DNA from: a virus
DNA: 44,209 nucleotides
Virus record (IMG/VR): IMGVR_UViG_3300020233_000053
Coordinates: 1-44,209 of that record
Strand: one strand, 5' to 3'
The notes beneath the pieces are model-generated. The model was not told the DNA's origin, did no database searches, and saw only the letters and a program-made list of their open reading frames with translations. How positions within the stretch are numbered: the stretch's first letter is position 1; the number at the start of each line of letters is the position of its first letter. A program made the position numbers and the translations under genes. Shown piece after piece: positions 18,027 through 24,866 of this stretch.

Positions 18027-18436
18027 ATAAAAAACTTACAATCAAGGAAGTTAAAGAAATAGAAGAATTAAGAAAGCAAAATAAAACTTTAAATTTTATT
18101 GCCCAAAAATTCTCCGTTACAGTTGAAACAATAAGAAGACAGCTTAATTATAACTATTGCGACAAGCATAAGAATAGATATTCTAATAGATGTTATTTTT
18201 GTAATAAAGAAATAATAGAATTAGAATATAACAAAAAAATAAATAAATTAAGCAAATCTGGATTACTTGCCGAAATCAGAAAATTGTCAAAACCAAATAG
18301 AGAAGAAGAATTAGTTATTAAAAGAATTAAAATTATTAAAAAACTACACAACGAACTTAATTTTAATTTTTCACAAATAGCAAAACTAATGCGTCGACAT
18401 CATAGTTCAATTATTAATCTTTATTACAAAAAATAA
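18023..18436 (+). CDS. HTH protein with a C-terminal DnaA-domain-IV-like segment
   Basis: 137 residues. N-terminal helix-turn-helix (about 6-42, LRKQNKTLNFIAQKFSVTVE), a cysteine knuckle (Cys46, Cys57, Cys60), and a C-terminal segment (about 104-137) IIKKLHNELNFNFSQIAKLM plus RRHHSSIINLYYKK. The latter resembles the DNA-box recognition helix-turn-helix of DnaA (pattern xxIGxxFGxRDHTTVxHAxxK), as in Bac_DnaA_C-type small phage proteins. No AAA+ ATPase domain. Since DnaA boxes sit at seven promoters here, this protein may bind them, which is inference. Confidence 0.55.
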   Translation: MNKKLTIKEVKEIEELRKQNKTLNFIAQKFSVTVETIRRQLNYNYCDKHKNRYSNRCYFCNKEIIELEYNKKINKLSKSGLLAEIRKLSKPNREEELVIKRIKIIKKLHNELNFNFSQIAKLMRRHHSSIINLYYKK

Positions 18437-18437
18437 A

Positions 18438-18965
18438 ATGAATGAAAAAATAGGAAAGGAAGCATTTGAACTTTACGACCAAATTAGAGAGAATGAACTT
18501 CACCGTCGAGAATTAATGGCTAATAATACTGAATTGCTTTATAAAATAAAAGAGAGAGAATTATATAAAGCAATTCTTGGTGACGAAAATGGTGAATGGG
18601 CAGGATTTTTAGGATTAGTAGATGTTTATTATTCTAGAAGTGATGTAAATAAATTAATTAGTATTTTTAAAAAATTTACTTTAGAGCTTGAAATCAAAAT
18701 AGAACAAATAATAGATATCCCACGAACAAGATTAGTTGATATCCTTAAATTGGTAACAAAAGAGAATGTCGATGACTGGTTAAGTAAAGCAAAAGAACTA
18801 ACTTCAAGGGATTGGAGAATAGAGACAAGAGAAGCAAAAGGACTACCGACAGAAGACGATTGTCTTCATAAATATCAAAAATATGAGATATGTAAGATAT
18901 GTGGAGAGAGGCATAAGCTAGAACATAGCGAAATTAGCGAGGAATCTGCGAAGTCTCAAAAGTAA
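18438..18965 (+). CDS. Unknown protein with C-terminal zinc-binding motif
   Basis: 175 residues. Helical N-terminus (EAFELYDQIRENELHRRELMANN), a middle segment VDILKLVTKENVDDWLSKAKELTSRDWRIE that resembles host-factor or ParB-like linker sequences, and a C-terminal CLHKYQKYEICKICGERHK with three cysteines and two histidines. Function unknown. It ends the replication-protein run; a 72-base gap follows. Confidence 0.5.
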   Translation: MNEKIGKEAFELYDQIRENELHRRELMANNTELLYKIKERELYKAILGDENGEWAGFLGLVDVYYSRSDVNKLISIFKKFTLELEIKIEQIIDIPRTRLVDILKLVTKENVDDWLSKAKELTSRDWRIETREAKGLPTEDDCLHKYQKYEICKICGERHKLEHSEISEESAKSQK

Positions 18966-19037
18966 ATAGGAAAGTAATATAAAACCATATCTAAGAAAAA
19001 AAATGCTAGGACATCTTAATTATGCGCGAATTACGAA

Positions 19038-19370
19038 ATGAAATTAAATAATCCGTTTACAGACAAAACAAGAGAATTATTCCGTTGGCAATACGAATGC
19101 TGGGTTTGTGGTAAGAATCAACAAGACGCTCTTCATCATATTATGGGACGAGGAGAAAAAGATTCTAAAATAAATACTAGTCCTTTAAATGCCGCTCCAA
19201 TTCATAACTTTAGTTGTCATTTAGAAAATTCTGGACCGTTAGCGACAGACGAAATACGAGGAAAATTATTAAGAAAAACTAGACAATATTTAATAGATAA
19301 TAATTATCAATTAACAGACTTAGACAGACAATTTATAGAAAAATATCAAAAAATTTATGAATCTTATTGA
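19038..19370 (+). CDS. HNH endonuclease
   Basis: 110 residues. Motif CWVCGKNQQDALHHIMGRG (Cys21, Cys24, His33-His34), then SPLNAAPIHNFSCHLEN with Asn51 and Cys60-His61: a compact HNH fold with a structural zinc. It ends 14 bases into the RusA gene, so the two are translationally linked. Such pairs in phages act in recombination or packaging-linked cleavage (NinG/Rap-type position), although homing activity cannot be excluded. Confidence 0.65.
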   Translation: MKLNNPFTDKTRELFRWQYECWVCGKNQQDALHHIMGRGEKDSKINTSPLNAAPIHNFSCHLENSGPLATDEIRGKLLRKTRQYLIDNNYQLTDLDRQFIEKYQKIYESY

Positions 19371-19704
19371 AATTAAACCATTATCAATAAATCAGGCGTG
19401 GAAAGGACGAAGATTTAAAACCGAGGCATATAAAGATTTTGAAGCCACTCTTTTTTTACTTCTTCCTAAAAAGATTAAAATTCCCGAAGGAAAATTAGAA
19501 GCTAACTATCTTTTTGGAGTTAGTAGCAAGAATTGTGATTACGATAATTTTATAAAAGCATTTCAAGATATTCTATCAAAAAAATATAATTTTAATGATA
19601 AGAAAATTTACAGAGGAATTATTGAAAAAGTAGATGTAAAAAAAGGAAGTGAATTTATACAATTCCAATTTAGGAATTATGGTCGTAATTTATTAGCCAA
19701 GTAG
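19357..19704 (+). CDS. rusA: RusA-family Holliday junction resolvase
   Basis: 115 residues, about the family's usual length. N-terminal SINQAWKGRRFKTEAYKDFE, then FGVSSKNCDYDNFIKAFQDIL with acidic residues Asp61, Asp63 and Asp71, and NFNDKKIYRGIIEKVDVKKG with Asp81 as the further metal ligand. RusA proteins are dimeric nucleases that cut four-way junctions, resolving recombination intermediates before packaging. Overlaps the HNH gene by 14 bases. Confidence 0.85.
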   Translation: MNLIEIKPLSINQAWKGRRFKTEAYKDFEATLFLLLPKKIKIPEGKLEANYLFGVSSKNCDYDNFIKAFQDILSKKYNFNDKKIYRGIIEKVDVKKGSEFIQFQFRNYGRNLLAK

Positions 19705-19714
19705 AAATAAAACT

Positions 19715-19879
19715 ATGACAGAAGAAATAAACGAGAAGACAATTGAGGAGGCAGTGGAAGAGACGGCGAAGGAAACAAATACACCAGAAGCTCCTCTTTC
19801 TGAGCCAGAAGAAGTTTCTACAGTTGTAGAGCCAGAAACTGGTGAAGGAACAACTCCTCAAGTAAGTGAAGAAAATTAA
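19715..19879 (+). CDS. Small acidic protein of unknown function
   Basis: 54 residues, start context AAACTATG. Very rich in Glu, Thr and Pro (EEAVEETAKETNTPEAPLSE), with no hydrophobic core, so likely disordered. Ten bases after RusA. A protein this acidic could be a DNA mimic or a partner-binding tail, but nothing proves that. A stem-loop follows at 19921. Confidence 0.5.
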   Translation: MTEEINEKTIEEAVEETAKETNTPEAPLSEPEEVSTVVEPETGEGTTPQVSEEN

Positions 19880-19920
19880 AAACTAATCACGGTAAATAGC
19901 CGACCTGATAATTTTTTTAT

Positions 19921-19949
19921 AGAGACGGTTTGTGGATTAAACCGTTTCT
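19921..19949 (+). other. 11-bp stem-loop between two small genes
   Basis: AGAGACGGTTT (19921-19931), loop GTGGATT, and AAACCGTTTCT (19939-19949), 11 pairs with one G-T wobble. The T-run (ATTTTTTTAT) is upstream of the stem and not after it, so it is not a standard + strand terminator. It may stabilise the 3' end of the upstream mRNA. Confidence 0.55.
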
Positions 19950-19961
19950 ATTAAGAAAGTT

Positions 19962-20069
19962 ATGAAATATATATGCGAAAAATGTAAAAAGGAATGTGGA
20001 ATTATTTTTTATATCAAAGATATTAAAAAATGGATTTGTCAGAAGTGTTTCAAAAGTGTGGATAACTAA
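19962..20069 (+). CDS. Tiny zinc-ribbon protein
   Basis: 35 residues (MKYICEKCKKECG...KWICQKCFKSVDN) with two CxxC knuckles spaced as in rubredoxin-like zinc ribbons. Its stop lies inside the inverted DnaA box and spacer of the following promoter. Probably a metal-binding adaptor; target unknown. One of several CxxC microproteins in this genome. Confidence 0.6.
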   Translation: MKYICEKCKKECGIIFYIKDIKKWICQKCFKSVDN

Positions 20070-20105
20070 CTTGATTTTTTGAAAAAAATTATATATACTA
20101 TAAAT
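20057..20105 (+). promoter_or_regulatory. Promoter with inverted DnaA box, upstream of the queuosine-type operon
   Basis: TGTGGATAA at 20057-20065, TTGATT at 20071-20076, 17-base spacer, TATACT at 20094-20099. The expected start is near 20106, giving a leader of about 30 bases that contains GGTCGCATT before ATG 20136. The first 26 bases equal those at 15426-15451. Confidence 0.75.
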
Positions 20106-20135
20106 AAGGTCGCATTACAAATCAAATAATTAAAT

Positions 20136-20552
20136 ATGACAACTAAATTTTATTTTACTCCTTTAAAAAAAAGAGTAAAAATTGAAAAAGAGTTAACAGT
20201 TTCGGTTCTTAAAAGAGGTATATATCTTTCAAGACAAACTTTAATTACGTTAGGAAATTTTGGAGAACCATTTCATATTTTCCTATATGAAGATATAGCA
20301 AAAAAAGCCTTAGCATTTCAAATTAAAAGAATTGAAGGACCTTTAATAAGAGATTCAAATAAAAGACTCATAACTCCAATAAAGACCAATAATACAAAAT
20401 CATTTCATGCTTTTGTTGGAATTAAACCGTTCTTAGAACTTTTACCAGATATTAAAATTCCTCAAAAAAACCTACCACTAAAAAAATATAACGATACTTC
20501 TTTTAGTGGAGCAGGCGAAGTTTACTATTTTCAACTTAAAACATTAAAATGA
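20136..20552 (+). CDS. Unknown first gene of the 7-deazaguanine operon
   Basis: 138 residues, soluble, mixed alpha/beta, with no known motif. Contains RGIYLSRQTLITLGNFGEPF and FHIFLYEDIAKKALAFQIKR, an arrangement like an AbrB/SpoVT or double-psi-barrel style DNA-binding strand pair, but I would not rely on that. Overlaps queD by 4 bases (ATGA), so it is co-translated with the modification genes and may regulate or assist them. Confidence 0.45.
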   Translation: MTTKFYFTPLKKRVKIEKELTVSVLKRGIYLSRQTLITLGNFGEPFHIFLYEDIAKKALAFQIKRIEGPLIRDSNKRLITPIKTNNTKSFHAFVGIKPFLELLPDIKIPQKNLPLKKYNDTSFSGAGEVYYFQLKTLK

Positions 20553-20944
20553 AATTAAAATTACGACATCATTTTGACGCAGCTCACCGACTAGAGTTTC
20601 ATAAAGGTCTTTGTAGAAATCTTCACGGTCATCGTTGGGATGTGTTGATTGAAATCGAGCAAGAAGAAGTTGAGAATATGATTCTTGATTTTGGAGAGAT
20701 TAAAAAAATAATAGATGAATATGACCACTCCTGTATTCTAAGCTCCACACCAGAAAACCACGATTTATTAACTTTATTATATAAAATGGAGTTAAGAGTT
20801 ATACATTTTAACGATCCACCTACTGCTGAAAATCTCGTGAGAGCAATCCATGGAAATTTACAAGAAATCTTACCATTACAAACAAAATTAAAAGTAACAT
20901 TATGGGAAAGTCCTGGAGCGGGAATTTCTTATGAAAAAATATGA
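20549..20944 (+). CDS. queD: 6-carboxy-tetrahydropterin synthase QueD
   Basis: 131 residues, normal length. Zinc ligands His13 (FDAAHRL), His26 and His28 (LHGH); catalytic Cys22 (LCRNLHGH); DHS at 59-61; PTAEN at 91-95; and LWESP with Glu120. The enzyme turns dihydroneopterin triphosphate (made by FolE) into 6-carboxytetrahydropterin. In bacteria this feeds queuosine, in phages the 7-deazaguanine base for DNA. Overlaps the gene before and the gene after by 4 bases each. Confidence 0.92.
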   Translation: MKLKLRHHFDAAHRLEFHKGLCRNLHGHRWDVLIEIEQEEVENMILDFGEIKKIIDEYDHSCILSSTPENHDLLTLLYKMELRVIHFNDPPTAENLVRAIHGNLQEILPLQTKLKVTLWESPGAGISYEKI

Positions 20945-21594
20945 AAATATCTGAACTTTTTTACTCAATACAAGGCGAAGGAAAAACAGTAGGTAAACCG
21001 GCGATTTTTATTAGATTTGCCGGATGCAACCTTAGATGTAATTTTTGTGATAGTAAATATACTTGGAATATCAACGAAAGTGAAGAAGTAGAATTTGACG
21101 AAGTAATTGCCAGGATTAAAATAATTAACTGTAAACATATTATTTTTACAGGAGGAGAACCATTACTTCGAGAGCAAATTATTTATAAAATAATAAATAA
21201 TTTATCTCAAGAATATACTTACGAAATTGAAACAAATGGAACTATTCAACCTAAATATCCTTTTGGAAGAATTCAATTTAATGTTTCTCCTAAATTAGAA
21301 AATTCAGGTAATCCAAAAGAACTTAGAGAAAAAGCATACTGTTATAAATTTTTTAAAGACAAGAATGCTATCTTTAAATTTGTCATAGATAAAGAATCAG
21401 ACTTAGAAGAGGTTCTCAAAATAATTGCAACACATTGTTTATCAAATGAAAAAATTTATTTAATGCCAGAAGGAGTTGATCCAGAAATAATTAAAGAAAA
21501 AACAAAATGGGTCGTTGAAATTTGTAAGCGTTATAATTTTAATTTTTCTCCGAGAATGCATATTAGTATCTGGGGAAACAAAAGAGCAATATGA
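20941..21594 (+). CDS. queE: 7-carboxy-7-deazaguanine synthase QueE (radical SAM)
   Basis: 217 residues. Cluster-binding CNLRCNFC (Cys29, Cys33, Cys36; CX3CX2C), upstream SIQGEGKTVGKPAIFIRFAG as in QueE, SAM-binding FTGGEPLLRE (71-74 GGEP), and a short C-terminus typical of QueE. It contracts the pterin ring of 6-carboxytetrahydropterin to 7-carboxy-7-deazaguanine, the substrate of QueC. ATGA overlaps with queD and with the next gene. Confidence 0.92.
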   Translation: MKISELFYSIQGEGKTVGKPAIFIRFAGCNLRCNFCDSKYTWNINESEEVEFDEVIARIKIINCKHIIFTGGEPLLREQIIYKIINNLSQEYTYEIETNGTIQPKYPFGRIQFNVSPKLENSGNPKELREKAYCYKFFKDKNAIFKFVIDKESDLEEVLKIIATHCLSNEKIYLMPEGVDPEIIKEKTKWVVEICKRYNFNFSPRMHISIWGNKRAI

Positions 21595-23306
21595 AAATAA
21601 CACTAGAACAACTTATCAAAGATAGTAAAGAATTGGCAAGTCAAATTCCAAACGGAAAATACGAATCTATTTATGGAGTCCCTGCTGGAGGAATTTTACC
21701 AGCGTATGTAATTGCTGAAGAATTATGGTTGCCTCTCGTAGACGAGCCAGAAGAAGGTACTTTGATTGTAGATGATTTAGTTGATAGTGGTAAAACTCTT
21801 AAAAATCTAGATTGTGGTCTTGATACAGCTACACTTTATATTAAATCTCACAGCCCTAGACCCACTCACTATTTAGAACAAGTTGAAGGTTGGATAGATT
21901 TACCGCACGATAAAGAAACAGACTCCGAAGATTTAATTGTAAGAATGTTTGAGAAAATAGGAGAAAATCCGAATCGCGAAGGACTTTTAGATACACCTAA
22001 ACGAGTAGTTAAAATGTGGGAAGAAATCTTCCGAGGATATGACGAAAGTCAAAAACCTAAGATTACGGTTTTTGACAATGATACAGATGGAATCAAATAT
22101 GACCAAATGATTTTGGATTCAGGGAATTATTATAGTCAATGTTTAGTAGGAGATACTCAAATAAGAACTACTAAAGGAATTTTTAAGATAAAGGATTTGG
22201 TAGGAAAAAATGAAGATGTATTTTGTTATGATGAAAAGAATAAAAAATTTACAATTTCGCGGGCTACAAAAATAGAAAAGAAAAAAAGGAACGCAGAAGT
22301 TTGGAAATTAACAACCGAAACGAATACTATTTATGCTACGCCAGACCATAAATTTCTAACTTATACTAATGGATGGGTAATGTTAAAAGATTTGAAGCCA
22401 AACGATAGTTTGGTAGTTTTGAATTCTGTTTTAAGTGATAATTATATTAGTGTTCAGTTTCAGAAATCTCAGAATGGTTGGAAAAAAGAGCATCAGTTTA
22501 TTTATGAAGAAATGAAAAAGAAAAAAATAAAAAAAGGGCAAGTAATTCACCATATTGATTGTAATAAATTAAACAATAATATAGATAATTTATTAGTTTT
22601 ATCAAATAAGAAACATATAAGTTTACATTCAAAAATGTTTCAAGAATCACTATCTATTAAAGAAAAATCAGAAAGAGGAAAATGCGCCAATAGAGGATTT
22701 GTAAATTTGAAATATACTAATCCTGAAAAATTTAATGAAGTTAGAAAAAGAGCATCAAAGTCATTGAAAAATACTTATAAAACTGAGAAAGGTAAAAAAA
22801 TAAGAAAGAAAAAAAGTATTTTTATGACAAAATTATGGAAACAAAGAAAAGATGAACAAAAAATGGCTAATCATAGAGTTATTAGAACAGAATTTTATGG
22901 GTATGAAGATGTTTATTGTATGGATGTGAAAAAATATCACAATTTCGTTGCAAATGAAATGATAGTGCATAACTGCGAACATCATATGGTGCCATTTTTT
23001 GGAAAATATAACTTTGCATATATTCCTAATAAAAAGATTCTCGGATTAAGTAAAGTTGCAAGAATTGTTCAATACTACTCAGCAAAACTTCAAGTTCAAG
23101 AAAGATTAACAAAAGAAATAGTAGATGAAATAGAAAAAGCAGTCCAGCCATTAGGAATAGCTCTTATTATGAAAGGTCGGCATCTTTGCAAAGAAATGAG
23201 AGGAATAAGAGATAAAGGAGAAATGATTACAAGCGAAATGAGAGGGGTTTTTAAAGAAAAACCTGAAACACGAATGGAGTTCTTGAGATTATTAAATGTT
23301 AATTAA
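21591..23306 (+). CDS. folE: Phosphoribosyltransferase-GTP cyclohydrolase I fusion interrupted by an intein
   Basis: 571 residues: PRTase-like (about 1-105), FolE N-half (about 110-183), intein (184-461), FolE C-half (462-571); 293 residues after splicing. The first part has GVPAGGILPAYVIAEELWLP and the PRPP loop LIVDDLVDSGKTL. FolE starts with EDLIVRMFEKIGENPNREGLLDTPKRV and ends with CEHHMVPFFG (zinc Cys462, His464/465), VQERLTKEI and GRHLCKEMRG (zinc Cys533). FolE turns GTP to dihydroneopterin triphosphate, the first step to preQ0. The fused PRTase may salvage guanine/xanthine to feed GTP, or act on a deazapurine; both are inference. Confidence 0.88.
   Translation: MKITLEQLIKDSKELASQIPNGKYESIYGVPAGGILPAYVIAEELWLPLVDEPEEGTLIVDDLVDSGKTLKNLDCGLDTATLYIKSHSPRPTHYLEQVEGWIDLPHDKETDSEDLIVRMFEKIGENPNREGLLDTPKRVVKMWEEIFRGYDESQKPKITVFDNDTDGIKYDQMILDSGNYYSQCLVGDTQIRTTKGIFKIKDLVGKNEDVFCYDEKNKKFTISRATKIEKKKRNAEVWKLTTETNTIYATPDHKFLTYTNGWVMLKDLKPNDSLVVLNSVLSDNYISVQFQKSQNGWKKEHQFIYEEMKKKKIKKGQVIHHIDCNKLNNNIDNLLVLSNKKHISLHSKMFQESLSIKEKSERGKCANRGFVNLKYTNPEKFNEVRKRASKSLKNTYKTEKGKKIRKKKSIFMTKLWKQRKDEQKMANHRVIRTEFYGYEDVYCMDVKKYHNFVANEMIVHNCEHHMVPFFGKYNFAYIPNKKILGLSKVARIVQYYSAKLQVQERLTKEIVDEIEKAVQPLGIALIMKGRHLCKEMRGIRDKGEMITSEMRGVFKEKPETRMEFLRLLNVN
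22140..22973 (+). mobile_element. Intein with HNH homing endonuclease inside FolE
   Basis: 278 residues, first residue Cys (CLVGDTQIRT, block A), ATPDHKFLT (block B, TxxH), an HNH nuclease (VIHHIDCNKLNNNIDNLLVL), and the end VYCMDVKKYHNFVANEMIVH (block F) with a final Asn, followed by Cys of the host protein. All residues for splicing are there. It sits exactly before the zinc-binding CEHH of FolE, so the unspliced enzyme must be inactive. A mobile protein intron. Confidence 0.92.
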
Positions 23307-23311
23307 AAAAA

Positions 23312-23509
23312 ATGAGTAAAATTAAAAAATTTAGAGAATTAGTTATAGAAGGAAAAACAAGAGAAGAGGCCAGAGATATTAGTGGAGTAGCAGACGCTAC
23401 ATCAAAAATCCAAATCTACAAAATAAAAAAAGAAGGATTATTAAACAATAAACCAGAACCTAAAGTCGAAGATTCTGAAGATGTAACTATTGAAGAAACC
23501 AATGACTAA
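23312..23509 (+). CDS. Small HTH-like protein with acidic tail
   Basis: 65 residues. KKFRELVIEGKTREEARDIS and GVADATSKIQIYKIKKEGLL form a helix-turn-helix-like basic part, then a Glu/Asp-rich tail. It overlaps QueC by 8 bases. Start is 5 bases after the FolE stop. Could regulate the operon or be a small partner; no family recognised. Confidence 0.5.
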   Translation: MSKIKKFRELVIEGKTREEARDISGVADATSKIQIYKIKKEGLLNNKPEPKVEDSEDVTIEETND

Positions 23510-24209
23510 AGCAATTTGTGTTTTAAGTGGAGGAATGGATTCAACCACTCTTCTATATAAGCTCTTAGATGAAGGTAAAGAAGTAAAAGCAATCTCTTTT
23601 AATTATGGCCAGAGACATAAAAGAGAATTAGAAGAAGCTAAAAAGACCTGTGCTTCTTTGGGAGTAGAACATAAAATAGTGGAACTAGATTTTATGCGAG
23701 ATTTATGTTCTAATTCAGCTCTTACTGGAGATATTGATGTTCCTTATGGACATTATGAGGCAGAAAATATGAAACAAACAGTAACACCAAATAGAAATAT
23801 GATTATGGCTTCTATTGCTATTGGATGGGCAGTCAACGAAGAATTTGACGAAGTAGCTCTAGGAGTTCATGCTGGAGATCACGCTATTTATCCAGACTGT
23901 AGACCTATGTTCATAAATTGTCTAGAAAACATCGCACAAACAGCAAACTTTAGGTCAATTAAAATATATACTCCTTTTTTGAATATAGATAAAGGAGATA
24001 TAGCAATTGAGGGTAAAAAATTAGGAGTAGATTATTCCTCAACGCATACTTGTTATGAGGGAAGAGAAATTCCTTGCGGAAAATGCGGAGCTGATATGGA
24101 AAGATATGAAGCATTTTTGAAAGCAGGAATGAAAGATCCTCTATATTCAGACGAACAATGGATTAAAGTAGGAGAAAATTATAGAGAAATGAAAAAGACA
24201 GGTGTGTAG
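23502..24209 (+). CDS. queC: 7-cyano-7-deazaguanine synthase QueC
   Basis: 235 residues from ATG 23502 (a TTG-type start at 23490 is possible but poor). PP-loop VLSGGMDST (Ser9-Thr15), FNYGQRH, GDIDVPYGHYEAENM, TPNRNMIMASIAIGWA and HAGDH as in QueC. It converts 7-carboxy-7-deazaguanine to preQ0 with ATP and ammonia. Zinc site: Cys184, Cys192, Cys195, but the fourth position (usually Cys) is Asp198 in CGKCGADME. Last member of the preQ0 pathway before the transglycosylase. Confidence 0.92.
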   Translation: MTKAICVLSGGMDSTTLLYKLLDEGKEVKAISFNYGQRHKRELEEAKKTCASLGVEHKIVELDFMRDLCSNSALTGDIDVPYGHYEAENMKQTVTPNRNMIMASIAIGWAVNEEFDEVALGVHAGDHAIYPDCRPMFINCLENIAQTANFRSIKIYTPFLNIDKGDIAIEGKKLGVDYSSTHTCYEGREIPCGKCGADMERYEAFLKAGMKDPLYSDEQWIKVGENYREMKKTGV

Positions 24210-24224
24210 AATGAATAATTGCTA

Positions 24225-24236
24225 TATAATAACTAT
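24225..24236 (+). promoter_or_regulatory. -10 box of the homing nuclease gene, leaderless
   Basis: TATAAT at 24225-24230, seven bases before the A of ATG 24237. The -35 region (GTGTGT at 24202-24207) is poor, so this may be a weak or activator-dependent promoter that came with the element. Confidence 0.45.
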
Positions 24237-24866
24237 ATGGCACCACCCAAAGGACATATTCCTTGGAATAAAGGAAAAACTGGAATTTATTCACTTGAGA
24301 CAAGAAAAAGAATAAGCATAGGAAATAAAGGTAAAATATCTCCTATGAAAGGGAAGCATCATACCAAAGAAACTAAGAAATTACTCAGTGATAAGTTTAA
24401 AATTATTGCCAAACAAAAAGGTTTTGGAAAATGGATGAAAGGTAGAAAAAATACTCCTTTTCTCTTGGGACATAAAAAAGTAGCAGAATTTAGAAAAGGA
24501 AAAACTTATAAAGAAATTTATGGAGAAAGAGCAAGAGAAGAAGCTTTAAAAAGAAAAATAAGTAATAGAAATCGTTGGAAAAATAGAAAGAGAAGTGAAG
24601 TTAGATTAAAACATAATGCTGATTATAGATATAATGAATGGAGAAAATTTGTTTTTGAAAGAGATAATTATATTTGTCAGAAATGTAAAGAAAAGGGTCG
24701 TTTAGAAGCTCATCATATTCTTAGTTGGAAAAATTATCCTGAATTGAGATATGAATTAAATAACGGTATTACTTTATGCCTAGCTCATCATCCAAGAAAA
24801 AGAGCTGAAGAAAAACAATTAGCTTCATTTTTTATGAATCTAATTGAAACAAAAGCAGAATTTTGA
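24237..24866 (+). CDS. Free-standing HNH homing endonuclease with NUMOD3 motifs
   Basis: 209 residues from ATG 24237. N-terminal PWNKGKTGIYSLETRKRIS and a second GKHHTKETKKLLSD unit are NUMOD3 DNA-binding repeats of homing enzymes. The C-terminal HNH carries CQKCKEKGRLEAHHILSW and NNGITLCLAHHPRKR. It lies between queC and the transglycosylase gene, whose TTG start overlaps its stop (TTGA). As a selfish element it could spread between related phages; it does not interrupt a gene here. Confidence 0.82.
   Translation: MAPPKGHIPWNKGKTGIYSLETRKRISIGNKGKISPMKGKHHTKETKKLLSDKFKIIAKQKGFGKWMKGRKNTPFLLGHKKVAEFRKGKTYKEIYGERAREEALKRKISNRNRWKNRKRSEVRLKHNADYRYNEWRKFVFERDNYICQKCKEKGRLEAHHILSWKNYPELRYELNNGITLCLAHHPRKRAEEKQLASFFMNLIETKAEF

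Noticed and set aside
19921-19949. Intrinsic terminator
   Set aside because: The stem is good but the T-run is on the 5' side, and the other strand would have an A-run after the stem, so neither direction fits.
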